A stretch of 55,414 nucleotides of DNA from Bacillus sp. 103mf (GTDB lineage Bacteria; Bacillota; Bacilli; Bacillales; Bacillaceae_G). Shown here in pieces: positions 41,725-49,487 of this stretch. The DNA lies in assembly GCF_900116295.1 (NCBI RefSeq), contig NZ_FPAF01000019.1:1-55414 (forward strand), in the 5' to 3' direction. The notes beneath the pieces are model-generated. The model was not told where the DNA came from, searched no databases, and was given only the letters and a program-made list of their open reading frames with translations. Both the position numbers and the translations under genes were made by a program. Within the stretch, counting starts at the first letter, position 1; each line of letters starts with the position of its first letter.

Positions 41725-42472
41725 CATAGCGATTACGACAATTTGGCTGTTCCTTCTCATCGCAATATGGGAAGGAGCTGTTTCCATATTCCATATTGAA
41801 CCGTGGATTTTGCCAAAGCCTTCTGCAATTGTACATGAACTTATCGAAATGAAAGATTTGTTACTTCCAAATACGATGCAGACTTTGCAAGAAGTGTTCA
41901 TAGGATTATTTTTTGCAATTATACTTGGAACGAGCATTGCAATTATTATGGATGTGATTCCGTTATTCCGTGTGTTAATGAATCCGTTACTAGTGATTTC
42001 ACAAACAGTTCCGATTGTTGTACTAGCACCTTTATTTATCATTTGGTTTGGCTACGGAATGCTGCCAAAAGTAATGGTTGTTATTCTCGTATGCTTCTTT
42101 CCTATTACACTTAGTATTTTAGAAGGTTTTCAAACCGTAGATAAATCGATGCTAAAGCTACTTCAAACAATGCGGGCAAGCAAGTGGCAAGTATATCAAA
42201 AAGTGAAATTTCCAGCAGTACTGCCATACTTTTTTTCAGGATTAAAAATTGCCGTTACATATAGCGTAATGGGGGCCATTATTGGGGAATGGCTTGGGGC
42301 AAGTGAAGGTTTAGGCGTTATGCTGACAAGGGCGACGAAATCTTTTTTAACAGCGCGTGTGTTTGGGATCGCTGCTGTTATTGCCTGTGTGACACTACTC
42401 TTGTATTTTATTGTTGAATTTATGGCAAGACTAACAGCACCGTGGGTTTACAGAAAGGATGGGAGAAAATGA
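41702..42472 (+). CDS. thiX: ABC transporter permease for a thiamine precursor
   Basis: The 256-residue permease has about six membrane helices and the SsuC/TauC-type EAA loop (LLQTMRASKWQVYQKVKFP, about residues 155-173). Its partners are an NMT1-type binding protein and an ATPase. ATG 41702 within the previous gene is preferred, with a weak ribosome binding site (gtgaaga) suggesting translational coupling; an upstream ATG at 41669 would lengthen it by 11 residues. Stop overlaps the next start (ATGA). Confidence 0.88.
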   Translation: MKKKKRSNIAITTIWLFLLIAIWEGAVSIFHIEPWILPKPSAIVHELIEMKDLLLPNTMQTLQEVFIGLFFAIILGTSIAIIMDVIPLFRVLMNPLLVISQTVPIVVLAPLFIIWFGYGMLPKVMVVILVCFFPITLSILEGFQTVDKSMLKLLQTMRASKWQVYQKVKFPAVLPYFFSGLKIAVTYSVMGAIIGEWLGASEGLGVMLTRATKSFLTARVFGIAAVIACVTLLLYFIVEFMARLTAPWVYRKDGRK

Positions 42473-43461
42473 AAAAAGGGTTAAAAGCATTATTAGCAGC
42501 TTCTTTATTATTTACATTTGCAGGCTGCTCAGCAGGGAAGAAAGAAGAGAGTAAAGAGAAGAAAGTAACCGTAGTATTGGATTGGTTTCCAAATACAAAC
42601 CATACTGGCTTATATGTAGCAAAGACGAAAGATTACTATAAAAAACAAGGGTTAGATGTAGAGATTATTCAGCCAGGTGAAAATACGTCTGCTGAACAAA
42701 TGATTGCATCAGGAAAAGCTGATTTTGGTGTAAGTTATCAAGAGAACGTAACAACAGCAAGGGTTGAAGATATTCCAGTTGTATCAATTGGTGCGGTTAT
42801 TCAACATAATACATCTGCATTTGCATCTCTAAAAAAGGATAACATCACATCTCCAAAAGCGTTTGAAGGAAAAAGATACGGTGGTTGGGGAGCACCGGCA
42901 GAAGAAGCGACTTTAAAAACAATTATGGATAAGCATCAAGCTGATTATAATAAAGTGCAAAAAGTTGTACTTGGACAAACAGATTTCTTTAAATCTATTG
43001 GCCGTGATGCTGATTTTGAGTGGATTTATTATGGCTGGGATGGTATTGAAGCGAAGAGAAAAGGCATTGAGCTAAACACGATTATGCTAAAAGATTTAAA
43101 CCCAGCATTGGATTATTATAGTCCTGTTATGATTACAAGTGAAAAACATGCAAAACAAGATAAAGATTTTGTGAAGAAGTTTATGAAAGCAACAACAGAT
43201 GGCTATAACTTTGCAATTAAGGAACCGAAAGAAGCAGCGGATATTTTAATTAAAAATGTACCGGACATTAATAAAGAGCTCGTACAAGAAAGCCAAAAAT
43301 GGTTAAGTACGAAATACCAAGATGATGCGAAAGCGTGGGGAGTACAGAAGGAAGAAGTATGGACCAATTATATGAATTTCTTATATGACAATAAAGTTAT
43401 TAAAAAGAAAATTGATGTGAAAGCGGCCTTTACGAACGAATTCCTTCCGAGTGAAAAATGA
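42469..43461 (+). CDS. thiY: NMT1/THI5-like substrate-binding lipoprotein
   Basis: The 330-residue lipoprotein has a signal peptide ending in the lipobox TFAGC (Cys about residue 20). An NMT1/THI5-like domain follows: VVLDWFPNTNHTGLYVAKTK, IASGKADFGVSYQE, and a glycine-rich segment KRYGGWGAPAEEA. This group binds HMP-type pyrimidines (such as FAMP) for thiamine salvage. The TPP riboswitch upstream supports this. ATG 42469 follows AGGATGGGAG. It overlaps both neighbours by 4 bases. Confidence 0.92.
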   Translation: MKKGLKALLAASLLFTFAGCSAGKKEESKEKKVTVVLDWFPNTNHTGLYVAKTKDYYKKQGLDVEIIQPGENTSAEQMIASGKADFGVSYQENVTTARVEDIPVVSIGAVIQHNTSAFASLKKDNITSPKAFEGKRYGGWGAPAEEATLKTIMDKHQADYNKVQKVVLGQTDFFKSIGRDADFEWIYYGWDGIEAKRKGIELNTIMLKDLNPALDYYSPVMITSEKHAKQDKDFVKKFMKATTDGYNFAIKEPKEAADILIKNVPDINKELVQESQKWLSTKYQDDAKAWGVQKEEVWTNYMNFLYDNKVIKKKIDVKAAFTNEFLPSEK

Positions 43462-44207
43462 GCGGATTACAAGTAAAAGACGTTACGAAAATATTTGATG
43501 GGAAAACAGTGCTAGAGCATATGAACGTCTTGGTTCAAGAGGGTGAATTTGTCTCTTTCGTTGGACCAAGTGGTTGCGGAAAAAGTACGTTATTAAACAT
43601 TGTTGCTGGAATTGAACAAGCAAATGATGGAGATGTGCTTTACGAAAACCAATCCGTTATGAATCGTAATATTGTTAGCTATATGCCGCAGCAAGATCTC
43701 CTGCTTCCATGGCGTTCAGCTCTTCATAATATTGTATTACCTTTAGAAATTGAAGGACAATCCAAAAGAAAACGGTTAGAAATTGGTATGGAAGCGCTAA
43801 GGCAATTTGGACTTGATGAGTATGCAGATCATTATCCAGATGCTTTATCAGGTGGAATGAGGCAGCGTGTTAGCTTTTTACGTACGTATTTATGTGATAA
43901 ACCGATTATGCTGCTTGATGAACCCTTTGGAAAATTAGATGCATTTACAAAAATGGAAGTGCATAGCTGGTTATTAGAATCATGGCAAAAAGGGAGACAA
44001 ACGATTATTATGGTTACGCATGACTTAGACGAAGCGATTTTGTTATCAGATCGTGTCTTCATTATGTCACAGCAACCATCAACAATTGTTGGGGAAGTGA
44101 AAGTGAACTTGCCGCGCCCTAGAACGATGAACATGTTAACGTCAGAAGAGTTAAAAGAAGATAAAACAGAGATATTAAAAATATTAGCTCCTTATATGAG
44201 GAAATAA
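43458..44207 (+). CDS. thiZ: ABC transporter ATP-binding protein for a thiamine precursor
   Basis: The 249-residue ATPase has Walker A GPSGCGKST (about residues 36-44), Q-loop SYMPQQDLLLPW, signature LSGGMRQRV, Walker B IMLLDEPFG and H-loop VTHDLDEA. It is the last gene of the operon, overlapping the binding protein gene by ATGA, and is followed by a terminator. Confidence 0.94.
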   Translation: MSGLQVKDVTKIFDGKTVLEHMNVLVQEGEFVSFVGPSGCGKSTLLNIVAGIEQANDGDVLYENQSVMNRNIVSYMPQQDLLLPWRSALHNIVLPLEIEGQSKRKRLEIGMEALRQFGLDEYADHYPDALSGGMRQRVSFLRTYLCDKPIMLLDEPFGKLDAFTKMEVHSWLLESWQKGRQTIIMVTHDLDEAILLSDRVFIMSQQPSTIVGEVKVNLPRPRTMNMLTSEELKEDKTEILKILAPYMRK

Positions 44208-44213
44208 GACATT

Positions 44214-44259
44214 ACCTCTTAACGGTTTTTGATACAATTATCGTTAAGGGGTTTTTTGT
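44214..44259 (+). terminator. Terminator after thiZ
   Basis: Stem ccycttaacg-type (cctcttaacg / cgttaagggg) with a 17-base loop and TTTTTT. Confidence 0.75.
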
Positions 44260-44274
44260 TAAGCAAATATTAAC

Positions 44275-44445
44275 TTAGGAAGAAAATGAAATTGCTGCCA
44301 TGCAGACAAAAAGGAGCCTGCACTCGCTTTCTCCTTTTGTTTAAACCTCGCATGTGGCAGAAAAAGGCCCTGACCGCTTCTATGCATGGCCAGATGCTCT
44401 CGTTTCCCTAAAAAGAAAGGGATTTTTACGGATTCTAAGCAGGAG
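44275..44445 (-). repeat. Element B copy, reverse, degenerate ends
   Basis: Reading in reverse, CGAGAGCATCTGGCCATGCA, GGTCAGGGCCTTTTTCTGCC, ACATGCGAGGTTTAAACAAA and CTGCATGGCAGC are recognisable. The terminal repeats are poorly preserved. It follows the thiZ terminator. Confidence 0.75.
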
Positions 44446-44545
44446 TTTTAACAAATTTGTAGAATTTAGCATACGATAGAATAAATGTATGGTTTTTGTT
44501 TATTCTATATACAAATAATAATTTATAAAGAGGTGAAAGGATAAG

Positions 44546-44584
44546 ATGACTTTATCAACTGTTCTTCAAATGGTTTTGGCTTGA
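44546..44584 (+). CDS. Leader peptide of the ABC-F gene (12 residues)
   Basis: ATG 44546 follows AGGTGAAAGG and starts the frame MTLSTVLQMVLA, ending in TGA. The last codons (ggttttggctt) can pair with aaagccaacc at 44614-44624. Further on, aaccttattcc (44643-44653) can pair with ggataaggt in the terminator 5' arm. This is the arrangement of a ribosome-mediated attenuator: stalling on the leader would free segments that block the terminator. Confidence 0.6.
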   Translation: MTLSTVLQMVLA

Positions 44585-44675
44585 TAAGGGAGAAGTCTGC
44601 CCAATTTTTGAGTAAAAGCCAACCGAAAGACAGTAGATAAAGAACCTTATTCCTTTTTTACGATAATAATTTGTA

Positions 44676-44709
44676 ATGGATAAGGTGTGTTTGCCTTATC
44701 CATTTTTAC
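44676..44709 (+). terminator. Attenuator terminator upstream of the ABC-F gene
   Basis: 10-bp perfect stem atggataagg / ccttatccat, 8-base loop, followed by TTTTTA. It lies 80 bases before the ABC-F start codon, inside the leader region. Confidence 0.8.
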
Positions 44710-44787
44710 GTTTAGCGAATTGAATATTGTTTTTTTGTACTGTTCTCTCGTTTGGCTTTAGATGTAAAGCGAAAAGGAGAGAGTAAA

Positions 44788-46326
44788 ATGAGTATGTTAT
44801 CAGTTGAAAATCTTACCCACATGTATGGGGATAAAATAATCTTTCAAAATATTGGTTTTCGATTACTCCGAGGTGAGCATGTTGGTCTTGTAGGGAGCAA
44901 TGGAGCGGGCAAATCGACATTACTGCGTATATTAGCAGGAGAGTTACTTCCTGATGAGGGAATGATTGAATGGTTTCCTCATATGAATATCGGTTTTTTA
45001 CAGCAACATATAGATTTGCAGGCTGGAACAACTATTATGGAGTATTTACAAAGTGCCTTTGCCCACTTGTATGATATCGAAAATAATATGCTGCAAATAG
45101 CAGGGAAAATGGCAGTAGGTGATAACCTTGAACAATTGTTAGTGCAATATGGAGAGTTACAAAGTGTACTAGAGCATTCGGATTTTTATCATATTGAGGA
45201 AAAAATAGAAATGGTCGCTGCGGGATTAGGAATTTTAGAACTTGGTATGGATCGTGATGTAGAACAACTAAGCGGCGGTCAACGAACAAAACTGTTATTA
45301 GGAAAGTTATTATTAGAAGAGCCGCATGTTTTATTACTAGATGAACCAACAAACTATCTCGATAACGTGCATATTGAATGGCTGATGGGGTATTTGAAAA
45401 ATTATGAACATGCTTATATTGTCGTTTCGCATGATGAAAGGTTTTTAAATGAAATTACGAATGTCATTTATCATTTAGAACATAAAGGACTGAAACGTTA
45501 TATAGGTAATTATCAAACATTCATAACAAACTATGAGCAACATAAACAGCAATTACAAGTAGCGTATGATAGGCAGCAAAAAGAAATGGAAAGATTAAAG
45601 GATTTTATTCAAAAGAATAAAATTCGTAAAGCAAAACAAGCAAAAAGTCGTGAAAAAGTATTAGCAAAAATAAATCAAATCGGAAAGCCAACTGCTGTGC
45701 TGCAACCACGTTTTATGTTTCAGGTGTACTTGGAGCCTGTTAGCCGAATTTTAGAGACGAAAGATATGCAGATTGGCTATAAAGAGCCTTTATTTAGCCC
45801 GATTGATTTACAAATAAAGCGCGGTGAAAAAATTGCGATTGTCGGCTATAACGGAATTGGGAAAACAACAATGTTAAAAACATTGCTTGGGTATTTGCAG
45901 CCATTAAGTGGCACGGTGCAAATAGGAGAGCGTGTAAACCCGGCTTATTTTGCCCAAGAGGAATTTGCCACGGAGCAAACACCGCTTGAGGAAGTATGGT
46001 CACTGCGGCCAGATATGACGCAAAAACAGATTCGGCAGGCATTGGCAAGGTGCGGTTTAACTGAGGAGCATATTTTGCAGCCGCTTTGCTCTTTAAGCGG
46101 CGGGGAACAAACGAAAGTACGCTTATGTGAATTAATGTTGAAAGAAAGTAATGTACTTGTATTAGACGAACCGACGAATCATTTAGATATTCGGGCAAAG
46201 GAAGCACTTAAGAAAGCTCTTATGGAATATGAAGGTACAGTTCTGCTTGTTTCCCATGAACCAGATTTTTATAAAGAATGGGTGACGCAAGTTTGGACGG
46301 TGCAAGACTGGTGTAAACGCGCTTAA
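44788..46326 (+). CDS. ABC-F family ATPase (probable ribosome-protection type)
   Basis: The 512-residue protein has two ABC cassettes and no membrane segments. The first has Walker A GSNGAGKST (about residues 37-45) and signature LSGGQRTK; the second has GYNGIGKTT (about 356-364) and LSGGEQTK. Both Walker B motifs end in LDEPTN. A charged linker (about residues 240-310) joins them, as in all ABC-F proteins. A leader peptide plus attenuator upstream is typical for antibiotic-resistance ABC-F genes induced by ribosome-targeting drugs. The drug class cannot be inferred. ATG 44788 follows AAAGGAGAG. A housekeeping ABC-F role is the alternative. Confidence 0.85.
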   Translation: MSMLSVENLTHMYGDKIIFQNIGFRLLRGEHVGLVGSNGAGKSTLLRILAGELLPDEGMIEWFPHMNIGFLQQHIDLQAGTTIMEYLQSAFAHLYDIENNMLQIAGKMAVGDNLEQLLVQYGELQSVLEHSDFYHIEEKIEMVAAGLGILELGMDRDVEQLSGGQRTKLLLGKLLLEEPHVLLLDEPTNYLDNVHIEWLMGYLKNYEHAYIVVSHDERFLNEITNVIYHLEHKGLKRYIGNYQTFITNYEQHKQQLQVAYDRQQKEMERLKDFIQKNKIRKAKQAKSREKVLAKINQIGKPTAVLQPRFMFQVYLEPVSRILETKDMQIGYKEPLFSPIDLQIKRGEKIAIVGYNGIGKTTMLKTLLGYLQPLSGTVQIGERVNPAYFAQEEFATEQTPLEEVWSLRPDMTQKQIRQALARCGLTEEHILQPLCSLSGGEQTKVRLCELMLKESNVLVLDEPTNHLDIRAKEALKKALMEYEGTVLLVSHEPDFYKEWVTQVWTVQDWCKRA

Positions 46327-46387
46327 TAGTGAGGAAAATGTTTCTTGTTAATGGAATAAACTATAGAAGAGAGGAGGTGGTGGAGTC

Positions 46388-46759
46388 ATGGATATCTTTT
46401 CGATTCTTGCTGAGGAACGTATTCGGCAAGCGCTGAAAGATGGTGAATTTGCAGACCTGCCAGGGAAAGGGAAACCCCTTCAGTTAGAAGATTTATCGAT
46501 GATTCCAGAAGAACTTCGCATGAGTTACAAGGTTTTAAAAAATGCTGGTATGATTCCTGAAGAAATGCAGTTGCAAAAAGAGCTGTTAAAAATTGAAGAT
46601 TTATTGGCTTGTTGTCATGATGAGGCAGAGAGAAAACAATTACACGAAGAATTAACAGCGAAATCACTTCGTTTTCAGCAACTGATTGAAAGACGCAAAT
46701 TAAAAGAAACAGCTACATTTAATATATACCGCGATAAGATATTTCGAAAATTTTTGTAA
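46388..46759 (+). CDS. DUF1992 (DnaJ-homologue C28-like) protein
   Basis: The 123-residue protein contains the DUF1992 signature near its start: LAEERIRQALKDGEFADLPG and GKGKPLQLEDLSMIPEELRM (residues about 7-47). The rest is helical and charged. The family is widespread in bacteria and in eukaryotic DNAJC28, but its function is not established. The ATG follows GGAGGTGG. It lies 61 bases after the ABC-F gene and could be co-transcribed. Confidence 0.85.
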   Translation: MDIFSILAEERIRQALKDGEFADLPGKGKPLQLEDLSMIPEELRMSYKVLKNAGMIPEEMQLQKELLKIEDLLACCHDEAERKQLHEELTAKSLRFQQLIERRKLKETATFNIYRDKIFRKFL

Positions 46760-46959
46760 GGGAGTTCGTATAATTTTGAAGTAAACGAGAGCTAACAATT
46801 GTTATCTGTACTATTAGTTTGAAATTAATCATAATATAGGTAAAAATGTAATTTTATTGGAGGATATGGAGGGGGTTTTGGCGAAATATTTAATTGTGAT
46901 TGCTTTCCCTGAAAAATATAAATCGTACTCTAGTTGAAGGGTGAAAGGGGGATTTTAGA

Positions 46960-47202
46960 ATGGAAATGGTAGTAGGCGTTATGTTTTTTATTTTACTGTT
47001 TGCCATTATTGTAAAGGCAAGTGCATCCAGTGGAAGAAAAAGAGGACGAAAACGATATAATTCCGATTCAACGGATAGTACAGGATATAGTGCACCAATA
47101 TTTTTTGCAGGATCTAGTGATAGCTCGGGAGATTGCGGAAGTTCTTTTGGCGGAGATGGTGGCAGCTGTGGCGGTGGAGATGGCGGCGGCGGTGGAGATT
47201 AA
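46960..47202 (+). CDS. Small membrane protein with Gly-rich tail
   Basis: The 80-residue product has one N-terminal membrane segment (VVGVMFFILLFAIIVKA, residues 4-20), a basic stretch GRKRGRKRY and a Ser/Gly/Asp-rich C-terminus ending in a CGGGDGGGGGD-type run. The ATG follows AAGGGGG. A terminator lies directly downstream. I recognise no family with a known role; such tails occur in small uncharacterised Bacillus proteins. Confidence 0.7.
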   Translation: MEMVVGVMFFILLFAIIVKASASSGRKRGRKRYNSDSTDSTGYSAPIFFAGSSDSSGDCGSSFGGDGGSCGGGDGGGGGD

Positions 47203-47211
47203 TGTAGAAAC

Positions 47212-47236
47212 GCGCCTGAAAAGGCGCATTTTTTAT
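47212..47236 (+). terminator. Terminator after the Gly-rich small protein gene
   Basis: Stem gcgcct / aggcgc with loop gaaa and TTTTTT. Confidence 0.85.
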
Positions 47237-47247
47237 TGTTTTGAAAT

Positions 47248-47313
47248 GTAAACAAACGTTTGATTAGTTGGGGGAAAGCCTTGTGAAATGTATTAAACAA
47301 ACGTTTGATTAAT
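47248..47313. promoter_or_regulatory. Two copies of an operator before a 47-residue protein gene
   Basis: AAACAAACGTTTGATTA occurs at 47250-47266 and again at 47295-47311, 45 bases apart. The core CAAACGTTTG is a perfect palindrome. Spacing and position suggest cooperative binding of a TetR-type repressor; the regulator is not identified and differs from the TACTGAACGGTC-type operator used further on. Confidence 0.65.
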
Positions 47314-47345
47314 AAAGAGAAAAAGAGATAAAGAGGGAATATAGA

Positions 47346-47489
47346 ATGGAAAAAAAGCCGAAAGTAAAAAACAAAGGGAAAATGATTGCATTTGCTGTAG
47401 TAGCAGGGGGAGTTGTTCTATTTAAGGTGGCGTTAAAAGTAGGGAAATTGTATACGATTCATAATTGGATCGATAAGATATTTTCTTAA
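47346..47489 (+). CDS. Small membrane protein (47 residues)
   Basis: A 47-codon frame starts at ATG 47346 after AGAGGGAAT. The product has a basic N-terminus (MEKKPKVKNKGK), one membrane segment (MIAFAVVAGGVVLFKVAL, residues 13-30) and a short tail YTIHNWIDKIFS. It lies behind two palindromic operators and upstream of a TetR gene. The function is unknown. Confidence 0.65.
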   Translation: MEKKPKVKNKGKMIAFAVVAGGVVLFKVALKVGKLYTIHNWIDKIFS

Positions 47490-47534
47490 ATAAGAAAATT
47501 GCCTCTTGTAAGGAAGGGGCAGTTTTTGTTAAAA

Positions 47535-47554
47535 TTAGACTGAACGGTCGGTTT
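47535..47554. promoter_or_regulatory. TetR-type operator before the TetR gene at 47566
   Basis: ttagactgaacggtcggttt, identical over 20 bases to the site at 48181-48200. The centre (GACTGAACGGTCGGTTT) has partial dyad symmetry typical of TetR/QacR-type operators. Confidence 0.75.
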
Positions 47555-47565
47555 GGTGAGGTGTA

Positions 47566-48153
47566 ATGATGAGAAAGAGTGCTGAAGAAATTAAAAGAGA
47601 AATTGCTTATAAAGCTGAACAATTATTTTCAAAAACAGGGTATGCAGCAACATCTATGGAAGATATTTGTGAAGTTACTGAGCGGAGTAAGGGCAGTATT
47701 TACTACCACTTTAAAAGTAAAGAAGAATTGTTTTTATTTGTAGTGAAACAGCATACGTACGATTGGCTGGAAAAGTGGGCAGAAAAAGAAAAACAATATC
47801 ATACAAGCACGGAAAAGTTATATGGCCTTGCTGAATATTATGTGGAAGATGTCCAAAACCCAATTTCTAGCACAATTGAAGAATTTCTAACGAGTCAAGT
47901 TGTAAGGAAAGATATAATGGATGAAATGATAGCCTTAACTCGTGAATCGTATAGTATTTTTAAGAAGCTAGTCGAAGAAGGGATGGCATCAGGTGAATTT
48001 CGCCAAGACGATGTAAATGATCTCATGTACGTTGTGAACGGTCTATTAGCTGGGCTTGGACCATTATATTATGAAATGAATGCAGAGGAAATGAAGCGGA
48101 TTTATAAAAAAGCAATTGATGTTTTATTACAGGGAATGGCAGCTGGATCGTAA
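47566..48153 (+). CDS. TetR/AcrR family regulator of the adjacent MFS gene
   Basis: The 195-residue protein has the TetR HTH (GYAATSMEDICEVTERSKGS then IYYHFKSKEELF, about residues 26-57) and a C-terminal ligand domain of TetR_C type. The gene starts with ATGATG after GAGGTG; the second ATG (47569) has better spacing. The same 20-base operator precedes this gene and the MFS gene at 48215, so it very likely represses both. The ligand is unknown. Confidence 0.9.
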   Translation: MMRKSAEEIKREIAYKAEQLFSKTGYAATSMEDICEVTERSKGSIYYHFKSKEELFLFVVKQHTYDWLEKWAEKEKQYHTSTEKLYGLAEYYVEDVQNPISSTIEEFLTSQVVRKDIMDEMIALTRESYSIFKKLVEEGMASGEFRQDDVNDLMYVVNGLLAGLGPLYYEMNAEEMKRIYKKAIDVLLQGMAAGS

Positions 48154-48180
48154 TGTCAGCAGCTTTTCTTTTAAAACAAA

Positions 48181-48200
48181 TTAGACTGAACGGTCGGTTT
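48181..48200. promoter_or_regulatory. TetR-type operator before the MFS gene
   Basis: Exact second copy of ttagactgaacggtcggttt, 27 bases after the TetR stop codon and 15 before the MFS start. Confidence 0.75.
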
Positions 48201-48214
48201 AGTGAAGGGGAGAT

Positions 48215-49414
48215 ATGATGAATGCTTTGTTAAAAAATCGAGTGTTTCTGCTTGTAATCGCTTCTGATATTTTACAGCAATTTGCGATTTGGATCCGAAA
48301 TATGGCGCTTTTGTTTTTTGTTATGGAACATACAAATAATGATCCTGTTGCTGTCTCTTTATTGTCTGTCATGGAATATGCACCTATATTCATTTTTTCA
48401 TTTGTTGGAGGTGCCTTGGCTGATCGGTGGAATCCAAAGCGCACAATGATTACAGGAGATATATTAAGTACGCTATCTATCGTCATGATTGTTTTCTTAT
48501 TAAAGCTTGGATATTGGCAAGCGTTATTTGCTGCAACATTTGTGTCAGCGGTCGTCAGCCAATTTTCACAGCCAGCAACTTCACGAATTTTTAAACATCA
48601 TGTTGAAGAGGAACATGTTAGTGCAGCCGTTGCAATATCTCAAAGTTTACAATCATTGTTCCTTATCTTTGGTCCAGTCGTAGGAACATTCGTATATACA
48701 CAGCTTGGGTTATTTGTATCATTCTATAGCTTAATCATTATTTTTGCTTTATCAGCTCTTTGTCTTTCGTTTCTGCCAGGGTGGATGAAAGACAAAGAGG
48801 TGATGCAATCTTCTTTATGGAATGATATAAAAGAAGGTTGGTTGTATGTGTTACGTTCGAATCCTTTACGAATGCTGGTGGCTACTTTTTCGATCATTGG
48901 CTTAGCAGCAGGTTTAGTACAACCGCTTGAAATCTTTCTCGTTGTGGAGCGATTAGGAATGGAGAAAGAAGCTGTCCAATATTTAACTGCAGCTGATGGC
49001 ATTGGGATGTTAATTGGGGGCGTTGTGGCAGCTCTGGTTGCTACAAAAGTAAAGCAGAAACATTTGCTTGTTTTTGGAATGCTCATTTTAGCCGTCTCGT
49101 TTGTTGTAGAAGGATTTTCAACTTCGTTTTGGATTACAGTATGCATGCGTTTTATAACAGGAATTTGTTTAGCTTGTGTAAATATCGTAATAGGAACGTT
49201 TATGATTCACCTTGTAGATGACAACATGATTGGCCGGGTAAATGGAACGGTATTACCACTATTTATGAGCACGATGTTAATAGGTGTTTCGTTAGGAGGA
49301 GTATTGAAGGAAACAACTTCGCTTGTGATCGTATTTAGCATAGCGGCGGTACTAGGGCTAGCAGCTGTTTTACCGGTACTTCGAATGAAAATAACACAAA
49401 AACAAGAAGTGTAA
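48215..49414 (+). CDS. MFS efflux transporter (MFS_3/enterobactin-exporter-like)
   Basis: The 399-residue protein has about 11-12 membrane helices, the MFS loop motif GGALADRWNPKRTMITGD (about residues 67-84), and an early charged pair WIRNMALLFF. It belongs to the group of drug or macrolide/siderophore exporters with 12 helices. Control by the adjacent TetR supports efflux. The start ATGATG follows AAGGGGAG; the second ATG is better spaced. Substrate is unknown. Confidence 0.88.
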   Translation: MMNALLKNRVFLLVIASDILQQFAIWIRNMALLFFVMEHTNNDPVAVSLLSVMEYAPIFIFSFVGGALADRWNPKRTMITGDILSTLSIVMIVFLLKLGYWQALFAATFVSAVVSQFSQPATSRIFKHHVEEEHVSAAVAISQSLQSLFLIFGPVVGTFVYTQLGLFVSFYSLIIIFALSALCLSFLPGWMKDKEVMQSSLWNDIKEGWLYVLRSNPLRMLVATFSIIGLAAGLVQPLEIFLVVERLGMEKEAVQYLTAADGIGMLIGGVVAALVATKVKQKHLLVFGMLILAVSFVVEGFSTSFWITVCMRFITGICLACVNIVIGTFMIHLVDDNMIGRVNGTVLPLFMSTMLIGVSLGGVLKETTSLVIVFSIAAVLGLAAVLPVLRMKITQKQEV

Positions 49415-49451
49415 AAGAGAGGATACACTAGGAAAAGTAAATCCATCATAA

Positions 49452-49487
49452 GAACGCTCTCCCATATAAGCTGGGAGAGCGTTTTAT
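49452..49487. terminator. Bidirectional terminator between convergent MFS genes
   Basis: 12-bp perfect stem aacgctctccca / tgggagagcgtt with a 7-base loop, flanked by T and A tracts. Confidence 0.85.

Noticed and set aside
41554-42042. 162-codon minus-strand frame across the thiamine-precursor permease gene
   Set aside because: Antisense to overlapping operon genes with clear function; no start signals.
45035-46207. Minus-strand frames inside the ABC-F gene
   Set aside because: Both cassettes of the ABC-F protein are complete on the plus strand; the antisense frames show no family features.
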